Shown here: positions 21,912-31,531 of the stretch, piece by piece
How positions within the stretch are numbered: the first letter of the stretch is position 1
How the letters are laid out: every line of letters starts with the position of its first letter
From: Trifolium pratense
Lineage: Eukaryota > Streptophyta > Magnoliopsida > Fabales > Fabaceae
NCBI RefSeq assembly: GCF_020283565.1
Contig: NC_060065.1
Coordinates: forward strand, 48,472,409-48,536,408
Length of the DNA stretch: 64,000 nucleotides
Direction of reading: 5' to 3'
Position numbers and translations under genes: made by a program
Notes under the pieces: generated by a model
What the model saw: only the letters and a program-made list of their open reading frames with translations
Database searches by the model: none
What the model was told of the DNA's origin: nothing

Positions 21912-23072
21912 TGATCGCTGTCGTACGCGGTCAAAAATAAGTTTTATAAAATATAGTACAAGGGAGTTAACCTTGGTCATCTCACAAGGATCTCTAATTT
22001 AATAATTAGTAAAAATAAGAACAATGAATAACACAATTAAATATGGGGTTTTGGGTTTGTTTAGATCGAAAGAGTAGTATTAGAAATTCAATTGATAAAA
22101 AGACGATCAATCCATTGGTTTTAGGAAAACTTCGTTATGATTCTATCCTCGGTTCACATAAAATATTGTTTATATATTCATGCCTTGGTTGGTTTATAAG
22201 ACCGATTATACAAGCGATAAACAGTTTATACGAATTCATTCGATTAAGCAAAGAATGTGTTCAACTAACCATGAGTAGTGAACAAGCGTCACTTAGAACA
22301 CGGTTTGTATCATGACAGATTTCGACCAACCCTTTTTTGCTAAGCGCGAAAAAACCTATATCAATTCCTATTCGAACTAGTCATACAAGCGATGAATCAA
22401 TCCGAAAAGTCTCACAATATATAACTCAAAATAGAGATTAAGCATCACTATATTCGAGTTTCATAAATAAATAAAGAGCATGAATTGATAAGAGAAGACA
22501 ATAAATAAATAAACTGAATTACTATTAAGAATTGAACCTCAAGAAGTCATGAACGATGTTCCCGTATACCAATGGATCAACCTAGGGTTTTTAGGCTTCC
22601 ATGAGAGCAAAGCAGCCCTCCTTTTCTATTTTTTTGCGTGAAATCAGAATTCCCCTCTGACCTAGGTCAAGTTTTCGTTTTAATACAGCAAGCAAAATGG
22701 GCCATAAATCAATTGGGCCGAAAAACATAAAGTTGTGCTGAAATTAAATTCGTCTGGAACATAGATGCAATTATTTGACACACTTGCGCTCCGAACTGGG
22801 TTTTGGCCTCAACATGAAAGTTGTAGTTCTTTATCTTAGCTTTCCAACACATCTTCCCGCGCCTCAATCCGATATCCGTAGCTCAAGTTATGGTCTGCGC
22901 AATGAGAAGGTGTCAATATGTCATTAAATACGAAAATTGGTCAAATAAATTCATTAAGGCTCAATTGTGACCCAAAACTTAGAAACATAATAAAAACTCG
23001 ATATTATTGTAGAAAGACTACTAATATGCTAAATTATAATACTAGAAAATATGTGCCAAAATGCACTGATCA
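21912..23072 (-). repeat. Nested element LTR, right copy (5' LTR)
   Basis: 1161-bp direct repeat of 18120-19280. At its right edge it joins directly to Sirevirus gag (CACAGCACAACC) with no matching short target duplication on the other side. Confidence 0.9.
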
Positions 23073-24521
23073 CACAGCACAACCTTTTTCAAGATCATTT
23101 ACTCTATTCAGAGTTTCTTGATATAGACCTTGAAAATGTTCTGCTTGTTCAGTCAGAGTGTTAAGGTTTTCTTGTAAAACTTTTTGTTTACTTAATACTC
23201 TGAGATGTTTCTCAATGACCTTGTTAAGAGCAGTTATGAGTTGAGATTTAGAACAGTCAGAAAATACCTCATCAGTTACTTCTGAATCTGATTCTGATTC
23301 ATCGTCTGAGTCTGCATCTGAGTCAGTTGAAGCCATTAGGGCTAGATTTGCCTCTTCTTCTTCCTCAACTTCTTCCTCAGATGATAGCTCCTCAAAAGTA
23401 GCCATCAGACTCTTTTTCAATTTGCTCTTGAATTGTTGCTTTTTTGAGCTGTATCTTTTGCTTTTATCTTTTGCAGACATTTCTGGACAATCAGCAATAA
23501 AGTGTCCTGGCTTCTTACAGTTGAAGCAGTTCTTCTGATCATCCTTTTTGCTGACAAAATTTCTGGAGCTGTTACCTCCTCTGAAATTTCTTTTGTTAAA
23601 TCTGTTCCATTGCTGAAACTTGGTGAATAAAGCAAACTCATCCTCATTCATCTCATCCTCTTGACCATCAGCAGAAGATTCTTCTTCAATATCAAGAAGC
23701 TGAGTCTTAAGAGCCTTAGAAGTAGTCTTAGTTGACTGTAAAGCCACTGACTTAGACTTCTTCTTAGTTTCTGAGTCAGCATCCAGAACCATCTCATGGC
23801 TTCTGAGATTGCTTATCAGAGCTTCAAGACTCAGAGTCTTGAGATTTTGAGCTTCCTCTATTGCAGTGACCTTAGGTCTCCAAGCAATAGGAAGACTTCT
23901 CAGAATCTTCTGAACATGGTCATAGGTTGAATAACTTCTCTTAAGAGCTTTAAGCCCAGATACAAGGATTTGGAACCTTGTAAACATAGTCTCAATGTTT
24001 TCATCTTGTTGCATAGTGAAAAGTTCATATTGCCTTATCAAAAGACTAGCTTTAGCTTCTTGAACCTTTTCGTTACCATCATAGGTAGCACACATAGAAT
24101 CAAATATAGATTTAGCAGTAGACTTGTTCTCTATTCTGACATAATCCTCATGTCTAATAGCACCAACAACAATGTCCTTTACTCTATGATGCTTAGTGTA
24201 GATTTTTAAGTTAGCTGGTGTGAGTAACTTTCTATGCTCAATGGACAACCTTCCATGTTCATTTAAGTTTTCAAAAGTTACTCCCAACTCAACCAAATCC
24301 CACAACTCATGATCAATAGCAGTAATATTGCTATACAATCTCTCTTTCCACCACTCAAATAATGATGCATCACCATTGAATATAGGGGCTTTTCTGTTGC
24401 CACTATGTTCATGTGATTCATTACTCAAGTAGTCAAAACCAAAAGCATTTCTAGGACCACCACCAGCTCCACTGGCCTCTTCACCGGTTGTTCTAGTGCT
24501 ACTATCGTCTCCTCCAGACAT
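23070..24521 (-). pseudogene. Sirevirus gag, 5' part (interrupted)
   Basis: 483 codons from MSGGDDSSTRTTG to a break at KGCAV, where the nested LTR begins. The UBN2/Copia-type capsid region spans about residues 45-240 (FNGDASLFEWWKERL, YELFTMQQDENIETM, ILRSLPIAWRPKVTAI). The zinc knuckle CFNCKKPGHFIADC is at about residues 331-344, then a lysine-rich stretch and an acidic tail. The first 483 codons are open, so a truncated gag with capsid and nucleocapsid could still be made. Confidence 0.87.
23071..23547 (-). repeat. Gag duplication flanking the nested element, right copy (477 bp)
   Basis: Matches 17611-18087. After 23547 the two copies diverge (TTGCTGACAAAAT here, the filler CTTCTGATCATCC there). 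Confidence 0.85.
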
Positions 24522-24570
24522 AGTGTTCTCACAAGATCTTTACTGTCTCACTGTTAAGTGAAAGTAACAG

Positions 24571-24589
24571 ACCAGGTGCTCTGATGCCA
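24571..24589 (-). other. Sirevirus primer-binding site, tRNA-Met initiator type
   Basis: On the minus strand TGGCATCAGAGCACCTGGT follows the 5' LTR end after two bases. It differs by one base at the core from TGGTATCAGAGC, the usual initiator-Met primer site of Copia elements. Confidence 0.82.
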
Positions 24590-24591
24590 AT

Positions 24592-25713
24592 TGAAGGTGT
24601 GAAAACACAAGAAGGGGGGGTTGAATTGTGTTTTAGCTAAGTTAAAACTTTTTCAAGTTCTTAACTCAACTACGTTCGCAGCGGATAAATAACACAAATA
24701 ATGACAAGAGAGAGAAAGAGAGAGAGAGATCACACAAGCAATTTATACTGGTTCCTCTCACAAAACGAGAGTAGTCCAGTCCCCTTGCACTTCCAAGGGA
24801 GTTCACTATAATCACACAAGATTACACCTGCTCAAGCACACCAGCAAGAGACTTCTCAACAATGCTCAAGCACACAAGCTTAAGACTTCACACTTAAGCA
24901 CACAAGCTTAAGTTTTCACACTTAAGCACACAAGCTTAAGTTTCTCAAGAATAATAAAGTATATGAAAATATACAAATGCTCTTAGATGAACCTAAAGAG
25001 AGCAAATACAAATAGTACAGAGTATTTGACTAAAGTGCAAAAACACTTAACAGAGGTTCAGAGCTTGTATATCACAGAGTTCAGAGTTTGTTCAGCGCAC
25101 GTTCAAATCTTAATCAATGTATATATGTTGTAGCTGAATCTTCTAGTATATATACCACTAGAAAAGAGTCGTTGCAAAAGGAGCCGTTGGAGTTGATAAT
25201 CTTTTGTCTTTAAGCAGCCTGTCTTGATGCAGTTTGGTTGTATCCAAAACTAAGAAAGAGTTTCAGGTACTTTGACTACTGCAGAGAAGACTTTCCTTAT
25301 TCAGCTAACAAACCTGAAGACCCACGTTCTCAAAAGAGGACAGACCAAACAGAGGTAGCTGAACTGATCAGACTTGAAAGGTCCTTTTCTTCATTGGTAG
25401 AAGAGTTGACTAGCAAAGGGAATCTTCACAACTTTCAAAGAGATCTTCAGAGGTTGATGAAGCTTGTAGACGGACAAGAAGTTCTGAAGTCTTCATCCTC
25501 TGAATGTTGTAACTTCTGAAGTCCAACATCTTCTGAGCGCTTGTGAACTTCTGAATTCACATCCTCTGAACTTCACTCAGAGCTTATATGATGCTTATAT
25601 CTGCGCACTTAAAATAAATTTTTAGTCCATTCAATTGTTAATTAATACTTTGTTATCATCAAAACCTTTATAGATTTAGGGGCAAACATTTTTAAATCAA
25701 TTTTGTTCCAACA
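24592..25713 (-). repeat. Sirevirus 5' LTR (right copy)
   Basis: 1122-bp direct repeat of 8549-9670 at a constant offset of 16043. A minus-strand TATA-like box lies at about 25147-25155. The target duplication AAACC follows at 25714-25718. Confidence 0.93.
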
Positions 25714-26623
25714 AAACCACTACTCACAACAACACTATATAGACTTAGGAAAATGAATTTCTTGTTGTCAAAGAGTTTTAAATCTACATCGTTTAATCTC
25801 AATCGTAAAATTTATAATATTCTAACTATGTAACTATGTGTGATTATTTTAACTTCAGGAAATCCAAGTCTTAGACTTAGAGTCTTTGATAATAACCACA
25901 ATTTTATAAAGAGGAAAGACATCAAAGCATATAGTGGATATCAATACATCATTCCTTATCTCCGGTTACTCCGATTTTAAATATAAGAGAAAACTTAATC
26001 CCGCATTTGATCAAAGTGGATTTTCTTTATGAAAATCTGAATGACTTCAAACATACAGTACCCTCCGTGACAATATATAAGCAAAAATCATCTTTTTAGG
26101 TTTATTTCATATTCAATGTATTTGGTCTATATTATAGGTCAAATATATTAATTATGCAATGAACCTAGAAATATGTTTTTTTGCTTATAAGTAACATATA
26201 GACACAAGTCTCATTATCACGTCTAATTAAAATAGAAGCAAGAAATAAGTTAAGAAGTCATATACACACATTTTTAATTCAATTTCAAAATTTTCCTAAA
26301 GTCAATTCTTTGGGTTATAATCCGTCCTTAAACTATAACAACTTTTTTTTACCAGTAATAATCTCTAACAACTTAAACTCAACAAATCTCATGATTTTAT
26401 AAGCTAAAATTTGACAACAGTTTTTAAAAGTCAAGCTCACTGTTTTTGGAAACAATGCACATTACCCACCACATTTTTATATTTAAACCGGTCTTGCAAA
26501 AGTTATGATGAAAATTCATTTATTATTAATTATCAGTACTTTTTACTAAAAAATATTCATTATTAGTAGATGGTGACCCAAGTTAAAGGTAATTAAAAGA
26601 AGAAGTCACTCACATTATATATG
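25714..26623. other. Intergenic spacer with a MITE
   Basis: AT-rich spacer. About 26060-26210 is MITE-like: CCTCCGTGACAATATATAAG and AGGTTTATT at the left pair with AATGAACCTAG and TTTGCTTATAAGTAACATATA at the right, the same family style as 7541-7735. No gene found. Confidence 0.55.
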
Positions 26624-26926
26624 TGTCAAATAACCAATTATCCCAAAAGCTTAAGCTATTAGGATAGGGCCATATCAATGGTTTTATATTATTTCTAACA
26701 CGCCCTCTCACGCAAGAGCCCACTTGGGCTTGAAGCGTGGATAATGCATAGGCCCACCTACCATATGCTTAAATTCCACTTTTTAATTAGAAAGTGAGGG
26801 GAGTGGGGATCGAACTCTAGACCACTTAGTCATAGAGGCTCTGATACCATGTCAAATAACCAATTATCCCAAAAGCTTAAGCTATTAGGATAGGGCCATA
26901 TCAATGGTTTTATATTATTTCTAACA
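26624..26926 (-). mobile_element. Complete TRIM (small LTR retroelement), 303 bp
   Basis: Direct 77-bp terminal repeats (26624-26700, 26850-26926) start TGTCAAATAACC and end TTTCTAACA. The target duplication ATATG is at 26619-26623 and 26927-26931. On the minus strand TGGTATCAGAGCC (26837-26849) directly follows the right repeat: an initiator-Met primer site. Next to the left repeat the minus strand has a purine run (GTGAGAGGGCG). The 149-bp interior has no coding capacity. All parts of an LTR element are present in miniature. Confidence 0.92.
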
Positions 26927-26931
26927 ATATG

Positions 26932-29100
26932 AAGCAATTAATAAAATGAAGAACACAACCACAAAATTTTGTCAAACATGAAAGGGATGGCTACTTACCT
27001 CTCTCGGGAGGATCCCACATCCAAACAAGCTACATTCATAATCAAAGTTAAGTTAAGATCAAAATATAATTAAGGATTAATATTTTAGCCAGTTAGGTGG
27101 GTAGGTGCCACCCCACATATATATATTTGTGACTGATCTATAAAATAATTATAATTTCTTTTTGAATCACATAAAATAAAATAGTTATAATCAAGTTGCG
27201 GGTCTCCATATAGTTTTGTGGTGACACTCCAACTACAAAAATAAATCAGCTTACTTAATATAAGGTGGAAACTAATTTAATTAAAATTTCCATTACCAAA
27301 TCTTACTTATTTAATTTAGTAAAAAAAAAAACTCACTTATTTAATTACTTTTTCATTATATATTGTCGTGAAGAAAACATGGTCATATGGAATAATAATA
27401 TTCGTAGGACAGGGTGATATTCTCTTTTTAATATTCGTATGGCAGGGTGATATTCTCTTCTGTGAGTATTTTTTTTATCAAATTTATAATAACTCAAAAT
27501 ATTCTAAGATACATTATGTTTTTAAGAGAAGATAACTCATTCTAAGATATGAAAGATCTTAAAATTCTTAGAACACGTACAAAAATATTTATATTTACTT
27601 AGTGTGGGTCAAACTCAGACCATTGGACTAAACTCTTGGAGTTAATCAGAATTACTATTCAGCAATTACTTACTACTATATATGGGCATTATCGTTGAAT
27701 TTAAATATAAGTGATTATATTTTACTTCAATGAACAAAAAATTAGATATATAATAGAGGTGATCAATATATCTAATGTTTGAAGTTTTTTGTGGAGATGT
27801 GACGTCTCTATTTTGTAATTTTGGACTATTAACTCATTGTTTCTTTTATCGCTCCCTATAGACTCCCCAACAAACTATAAAAGTGTAGTTTAGTTTGTAC
27901 CTTTTACTATATTAATTCATTTTTTTTTACAATAACTCTTAATTCCTATTTAGACACTAATTAATACATGCAAAAATATTTGGTTTACAAAAGTTTGAGT
28001 AAAACTTACACACACAAAAAAAATAGAGAAATGAAGAATCACAAGTTTCGAACATGCACAACAACATATCAAATATTCTCCATTAATTCTTTTTATTTTG
28101 GTACAAAAATATTCTTCCATTCTTCTACCATATATTGTAAATAATATATGCATATGTCATTGAGAGTTGCGACTAGTTCCCTTTATTGGTTTCTCATATA
28201 TTTTCTTCATCGTAAATAATCTTCTTCGAAACATTATTGGACATTAAATATGAACACTTATTTTAATTGAAATTTAAACATTAATTCATCATATTATAAA
28301 AGTTTTATCTCATTCTACCGATTCAACCCTCTAATGTGCGGATAAATATTATATATGGATTTAAACCAAATCAACTAGGGTCAATGATTATTTTCACTAT
28401 GCTGCAAGAATCAAATTCTACGATTTTTTTTATTTAAACAAATTTATGAATAAAATTTAAAAATTGACAAATATAATTTCTATAACACAAATTAATCCCA
28501 TTTAAAATGTGATGATGCATTCATTTTCTTGCCGTCGCAATCTAGTGGTCCAGAATGGTTGGTGTAAGTCATAACAACTTAATTAATATACATTTAATAT
28601 ATATGTACCCAAAGCTATGGACATTTAGTCTCTATCAAAGACCCTATATTTCGCCTCATTGAAGGCATCCATGCACATGAAATTCCAACAACAACCTCTC
28701 TCGAGGCATTTTTTTCTTGTAATTTGCTAGGTACTTTCGATATTTTCATACACTTGGCTACTTATTTTTATAAGAATTTTTTGAAATTGAGGAGAAAAAT
28801 TAATTAATTATTTATTTCATTATATTCTTGGAAAAATGGTCATTGGTCAAACCTACATACAGTGGCATTTAATTATTTCACTATGCTTTCTTCATAGGCT
28901 CCAAATTTTTGCAAAATTGAAAGAGAAATAGTATATATATATCTTAGCAAGTAGAAATTTAAGATATGAAACTATATGCTTGTGAGTTCTTCAATCCTAT
29001 GTAACATATGTATTAATTTGTTTGTGTTCTTTTTTATTTTTTGGATTAATTTCTATGAATTAGGATTTATAAGGATGAAGTTAATTGGGTGAATGAAATG
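26932..29100. other. Long AT-rich intergenic region, likely upstream of MIR171
   Basis: No coding gene found. A 33-bp tandem duplication (AATATTCGTA/TGG(A/C)AGGGTGATATTCTCTT) lies at about 27398-27460. The last several hundred bases before 29100 probably contain the MIR171 promoter and primary-transcript start, but no unique TATA box stands out among the many TATA runs. Confidence 0.55.
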
Positions 29101-29114
29101 GATGATGAAGAAAG

Positions 29115-29220
29115 TAAGCAAGGTATTGGCGCGCCTCAATTTGAAGACATGGTTAGCTAATATATATGCACCACCAACCATGTATTTTGATTGAGCCGCG
29201 TCAATATCTTGTTTCCATCT
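29115..29220 (+). ncRNA. MIR171: MIR171 microRNA precursor hairpin
   Basis: The 3' arm carries the miR171 sequence TTGAGCCGCGTCAATATC. A 21-nt mature form would span 29188-29208 (starting TGAT), or 29191-29211 in the shifted register used by some family members. The 5' arm (29121-29153, AGGTATTGGCGCGCCTCAAT onward) pairs with it across a loop of about 25 nt. Pairing holds through CATGGTT/AACCATG at the loop side. The predicted star strand is 29124-29144. miR171 directs cleavage of GRAS-family (SCL6/HAM) mRNAs that control meristem and branching. Only hairpin and family identity are seen here; expression is not. Confidence 0.93.
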
Positions 29221-30270
29221 CCAAATTTATCAATCTCATCAATTTAAGCTACAAAAATTAAGGTATGTATACTAATTTTGCTTCTCTTGTTTATGTTTCT
29301 CACATATATATATACATGCTTATGTTACAATATTCATTCTCATCATTTCTCCAGAAAAATAAATTAAGCTCTTAGTCTATATGTCTCCTCATATAGATGA
29401 ATATGTAAACTCTAATATATATTGTAAAATTATATATTTATTATAGTTTGAATAACATATATAGAAAGAACAATTCTGGAGGCAGAACATCATCTCCATG
29501 AAAATTATAATCCAGCTTCCATATTTGAGTGGTAGATTATATAGTATATAGCTAGCTTAATTATGAATAATATGAAGAAAATGTATATAGCTAGCATAAA
29601 AGTTGTGAGTAGGTAAAATTTGGGGTCAATTAATTATAATATTGTATTCTCTAATGATATATGTGTACATTAATAGAAATAATTCTATAAATTATATAGC
29701 CTGCAGTGGAAGGATATAGCTAGAGAATCAAGACTGCACTTGTGCTTATTATATGCTTAGGATATGCATATTTTAATTAGTTAGGTTGTTATTGTTAACC
29801 TGTCATATTAAGATATGAGCAACTCACAAGTTCTGAGTTCTGTCCATAAAAAAAAGTTGAGTTTATTTATGTTTTAAATCTGATTTGTTTAGATAATGTA
29901 AATGGTTTGAGTTTCATTCAACGACTCTAATTTTTTAGAGTTATATGCAGAAGTTGAAATTCGAACTTAGAATTTTCCACTTATTTACTTCGAAGAATGA
30001 ACTCATGGCTAGGATGCTCAGCAAGAAAAATTAAAATTAGCAATAGTTTAAAATATAAATAAAAAAGTATGTGGATATATATAATTGGGGATGGGTTAAA
30101 GCATTGTGGAGTTCATGATGTCTATATGAAAAAGAATGACAGAGACTGATTGTAGGGAGGGGATACGGCAGAATTAATGAAGGGAATCTTCGTTAATGTT
30201 CAATAATTTGATGCAAATACCAAAAATAAAGAGATGGTTAGATCTTTAACACTTTAACATCTAATTTTTA
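29221..30270. other. Region 3' of MIR171, no gene seen
   Basis: AT-rich, with many TATATA runs and GCTAGC repeats. It may contain the 3' part of the primary miRNA transcript. No ORF or repeat with clear boundaries was found. Confidence 0.5.
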
Positions 30271-30616
30271 TGTCTAAAAAATATAGTTGAAATGACATAG
30301 ATAGCTTTTATAAGTGTAGTGCAAATCTCAATTCTCAAGCTAACTTTTGTGGTTGAGTATAGACCTCTAAAATTCTAATATAGTATCAGAGTCTATCCTA
30401 GATTCATTTGTTGTTTGTTGTGAAGACCTCCCATATTTGGGCCACTCGTTGTTGTTGATTGCATGTTCCAACTTGTTCAGTTCTGGACGTGAGAGGGTGT
30501 GTCAGAAGTCCCACATTGGCTAGAGATATGACATAGATAGGCTTTATAAGTATAGTGTAAACCTCAACTCTCAAACTAGTTTTTGTGGTTGAGTATAGGC
30601 CTCCAAAATTCTAATA
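30271..30616 (+). mobile_element. Older TRIM-like LTR element
   Basis: Two diverged direct repeats (about 30271-30380 and 30500-30616) share GACATAGATAG, TTTATAAGT, CTCAA(T/C)TCTCAA and TTTTGTGGTTGAGTATAG, and end AAAATTCTAATA. After the first comes TAGTATCAGAGTCTATCC, a decayed initiator-Met primer site on the plus strand. Before the second is a purine run (GTGAGAGGGTG). The left repeat has lost bases near its start and no target duplication matches, so it is an old copy. Confidence 0.75.
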
Positions 30617-30821
30617 TGAAAGAAGAGAATTTATGGTTTGTTGGACTGATTATTCGATGCTTAATCGATTGTAATTCAATTTTTGAATTAAAAGAGATGA
30701 AAAACTTTGTATTTTGTAGCTCATCTGCGAGTCAATGGAGTAGTTATTTATTTGACATTTTCTTATTTTCATGTAAATATTATTTATTTAATTAATGAGA
30801 AGTAAACAACAACATGGGGAT

Positions 30822-31487
30822 TGTTGCAAATTGCCTTGAAAACGTGAAGAAAAACAACACTAGTCTGCTGTTTTCCGCCCCGGGCGGAAAAACCTGTGTT
30901 CCGGGCGGAAATTTGAAGCAGGAAAAGGGGTGCTCACTGTTTTGCCGCCCCAGGCGGAAATACTGGTGTTTCAGGCGGAAGTTTCCGCCCCAGGCGGAAA
31001 AAGCTGTGTTTCAGGCGGAAATCGCTGCAGAGTATTTAAAGGGTCACGTTTTCTGTTTTTCATAACAAGTTTTTAGGGTTTCTGAGGCCAACATACAAAC
31101 TAGGGTTAGAAGAGTAACATCTTGGGAACACTCTAGGGTTGGGTAATCATTCTATCACCTTGGGAAACACTTTCATTGAAATCTCTTGGTCACGGGAAGA
31201 GATTTGGGAAAAGGGTAGAAATAGGATAACTCTATTTTCTTGTAACTCTTTTGAGAATCTCATTGTAATCAAGGAACAAAGTTTGATAGTGGAACGGAGA
31301 GCTGCTCTCTCCCCCAGAGTAGGTCACATTGACTGAACTGGGTAAACAATTTACTGTGTCTTTTTTCTTTTCTCGCCGTTTATCATTATTTGTGATTATT
31401 ATTGCCGTTCGCTTATTTTGATTGCTTAATCGTATTTGCTCCACACATCAAGATTATTATTGGTGTGATTTTATCGAATTCACAACA
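30822..31487 (+). repeat. Copia 5' LTR with GC-rich palindrome cluster
   Basis: 666 bp. From 30871 to 31021 it holds about seven GCCC/GGGC-type half or full palindromes of the form TTTCCGCCC(C)(A/G)GGCGGAAA. A TATA box (TATTTAAA) follows at about 31033-31040. The layout suggests an enhancer of repeated sites upstream of a core promoter. Confidence 0.9.
31033..31040 (+). promoter_or_regulatory. TATA box of the Copia LTR
   Basis: AGTATTTAAAGGG lies just downstream of the palindrome cluster in the LTR and is repeated in the 3' LTR near 35746. Transcription would start about 25-30 bases further on. Confidence 0.55.
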
Positions 31488-31489
31488 AT

Positions 31490-31507
31490 TGGCGCCCACC
31501 GTGGGGC
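31490..31507 (+). other. Probable primer-binding site of the Copia element
   Basis: TGGCGCCCACCGTGGGGC starts two bases after the LTR end (CACAACA). Its TGG start fits the complement of a tRNA CCA end. It is not the usual initiator-Met site of Copia elements, and I cannot assign the tRNA with certainty. Confidence 0.65.
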
Positions 31508-31531
31508 AAAGGATCAAACGAATTAAGTATC

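Larger units (their letters stand above)
18120..23072 (-). mobile_element. Nested non-autonomous LTR element with gag only (TR-GAG-like)
   Basis: LTRs of 1161 bp (18120-19280, 21912-23072) with TGATCAGTGC...GCGATCA ends on the minus strand look identical and keep a constant offset of 3792. The tRNA-Asp primer site (21890-21907) and a polypurine tract (GTGTGGGGGAATT, minus strand, 19281-19293) give minus-strand orientation. The 2.6-kb interior encodes one gag-like protein and no pol. The Asp primer and gag zinc knuckle suggest a Gypsy origin. The insertion lies in the Sirevirus gag gene. Confidence 0.87.
8549..25713 (-). mobile_element. Sirevirus (SIRE-like Copia) LTR retrotransposon with nested LTR element
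   Basis: Both LTRs are 1122 bp (8549-9670 and 24592-25713) with TG...CA ends and look identical where compared. The target duplication AAACC is at 8544-8548 and 25714-25718. Genes run on the minus strand: primer-binding site, gag, (nested insertion), pol, env-position ORF, polypurine tract. The long LTRs, initiator-Met primer site, extra ORF after RNase H and repeated polypurine-like tracts fit the Sirevirus lineage. The whole is 17,165 bp. Removing the nested insert with its duplication (offset 5460) leaves 11,705 bp. It is defective: pol lacks the RT core and gag is interrupted. Confidence 0.93.

Noticed and set aside
30814..31336. Frames in the Copia LTR, repeated at 35557-36049
   Set aside because: Translate the palindrome cluster and U5. 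LTR sequence, not genes.
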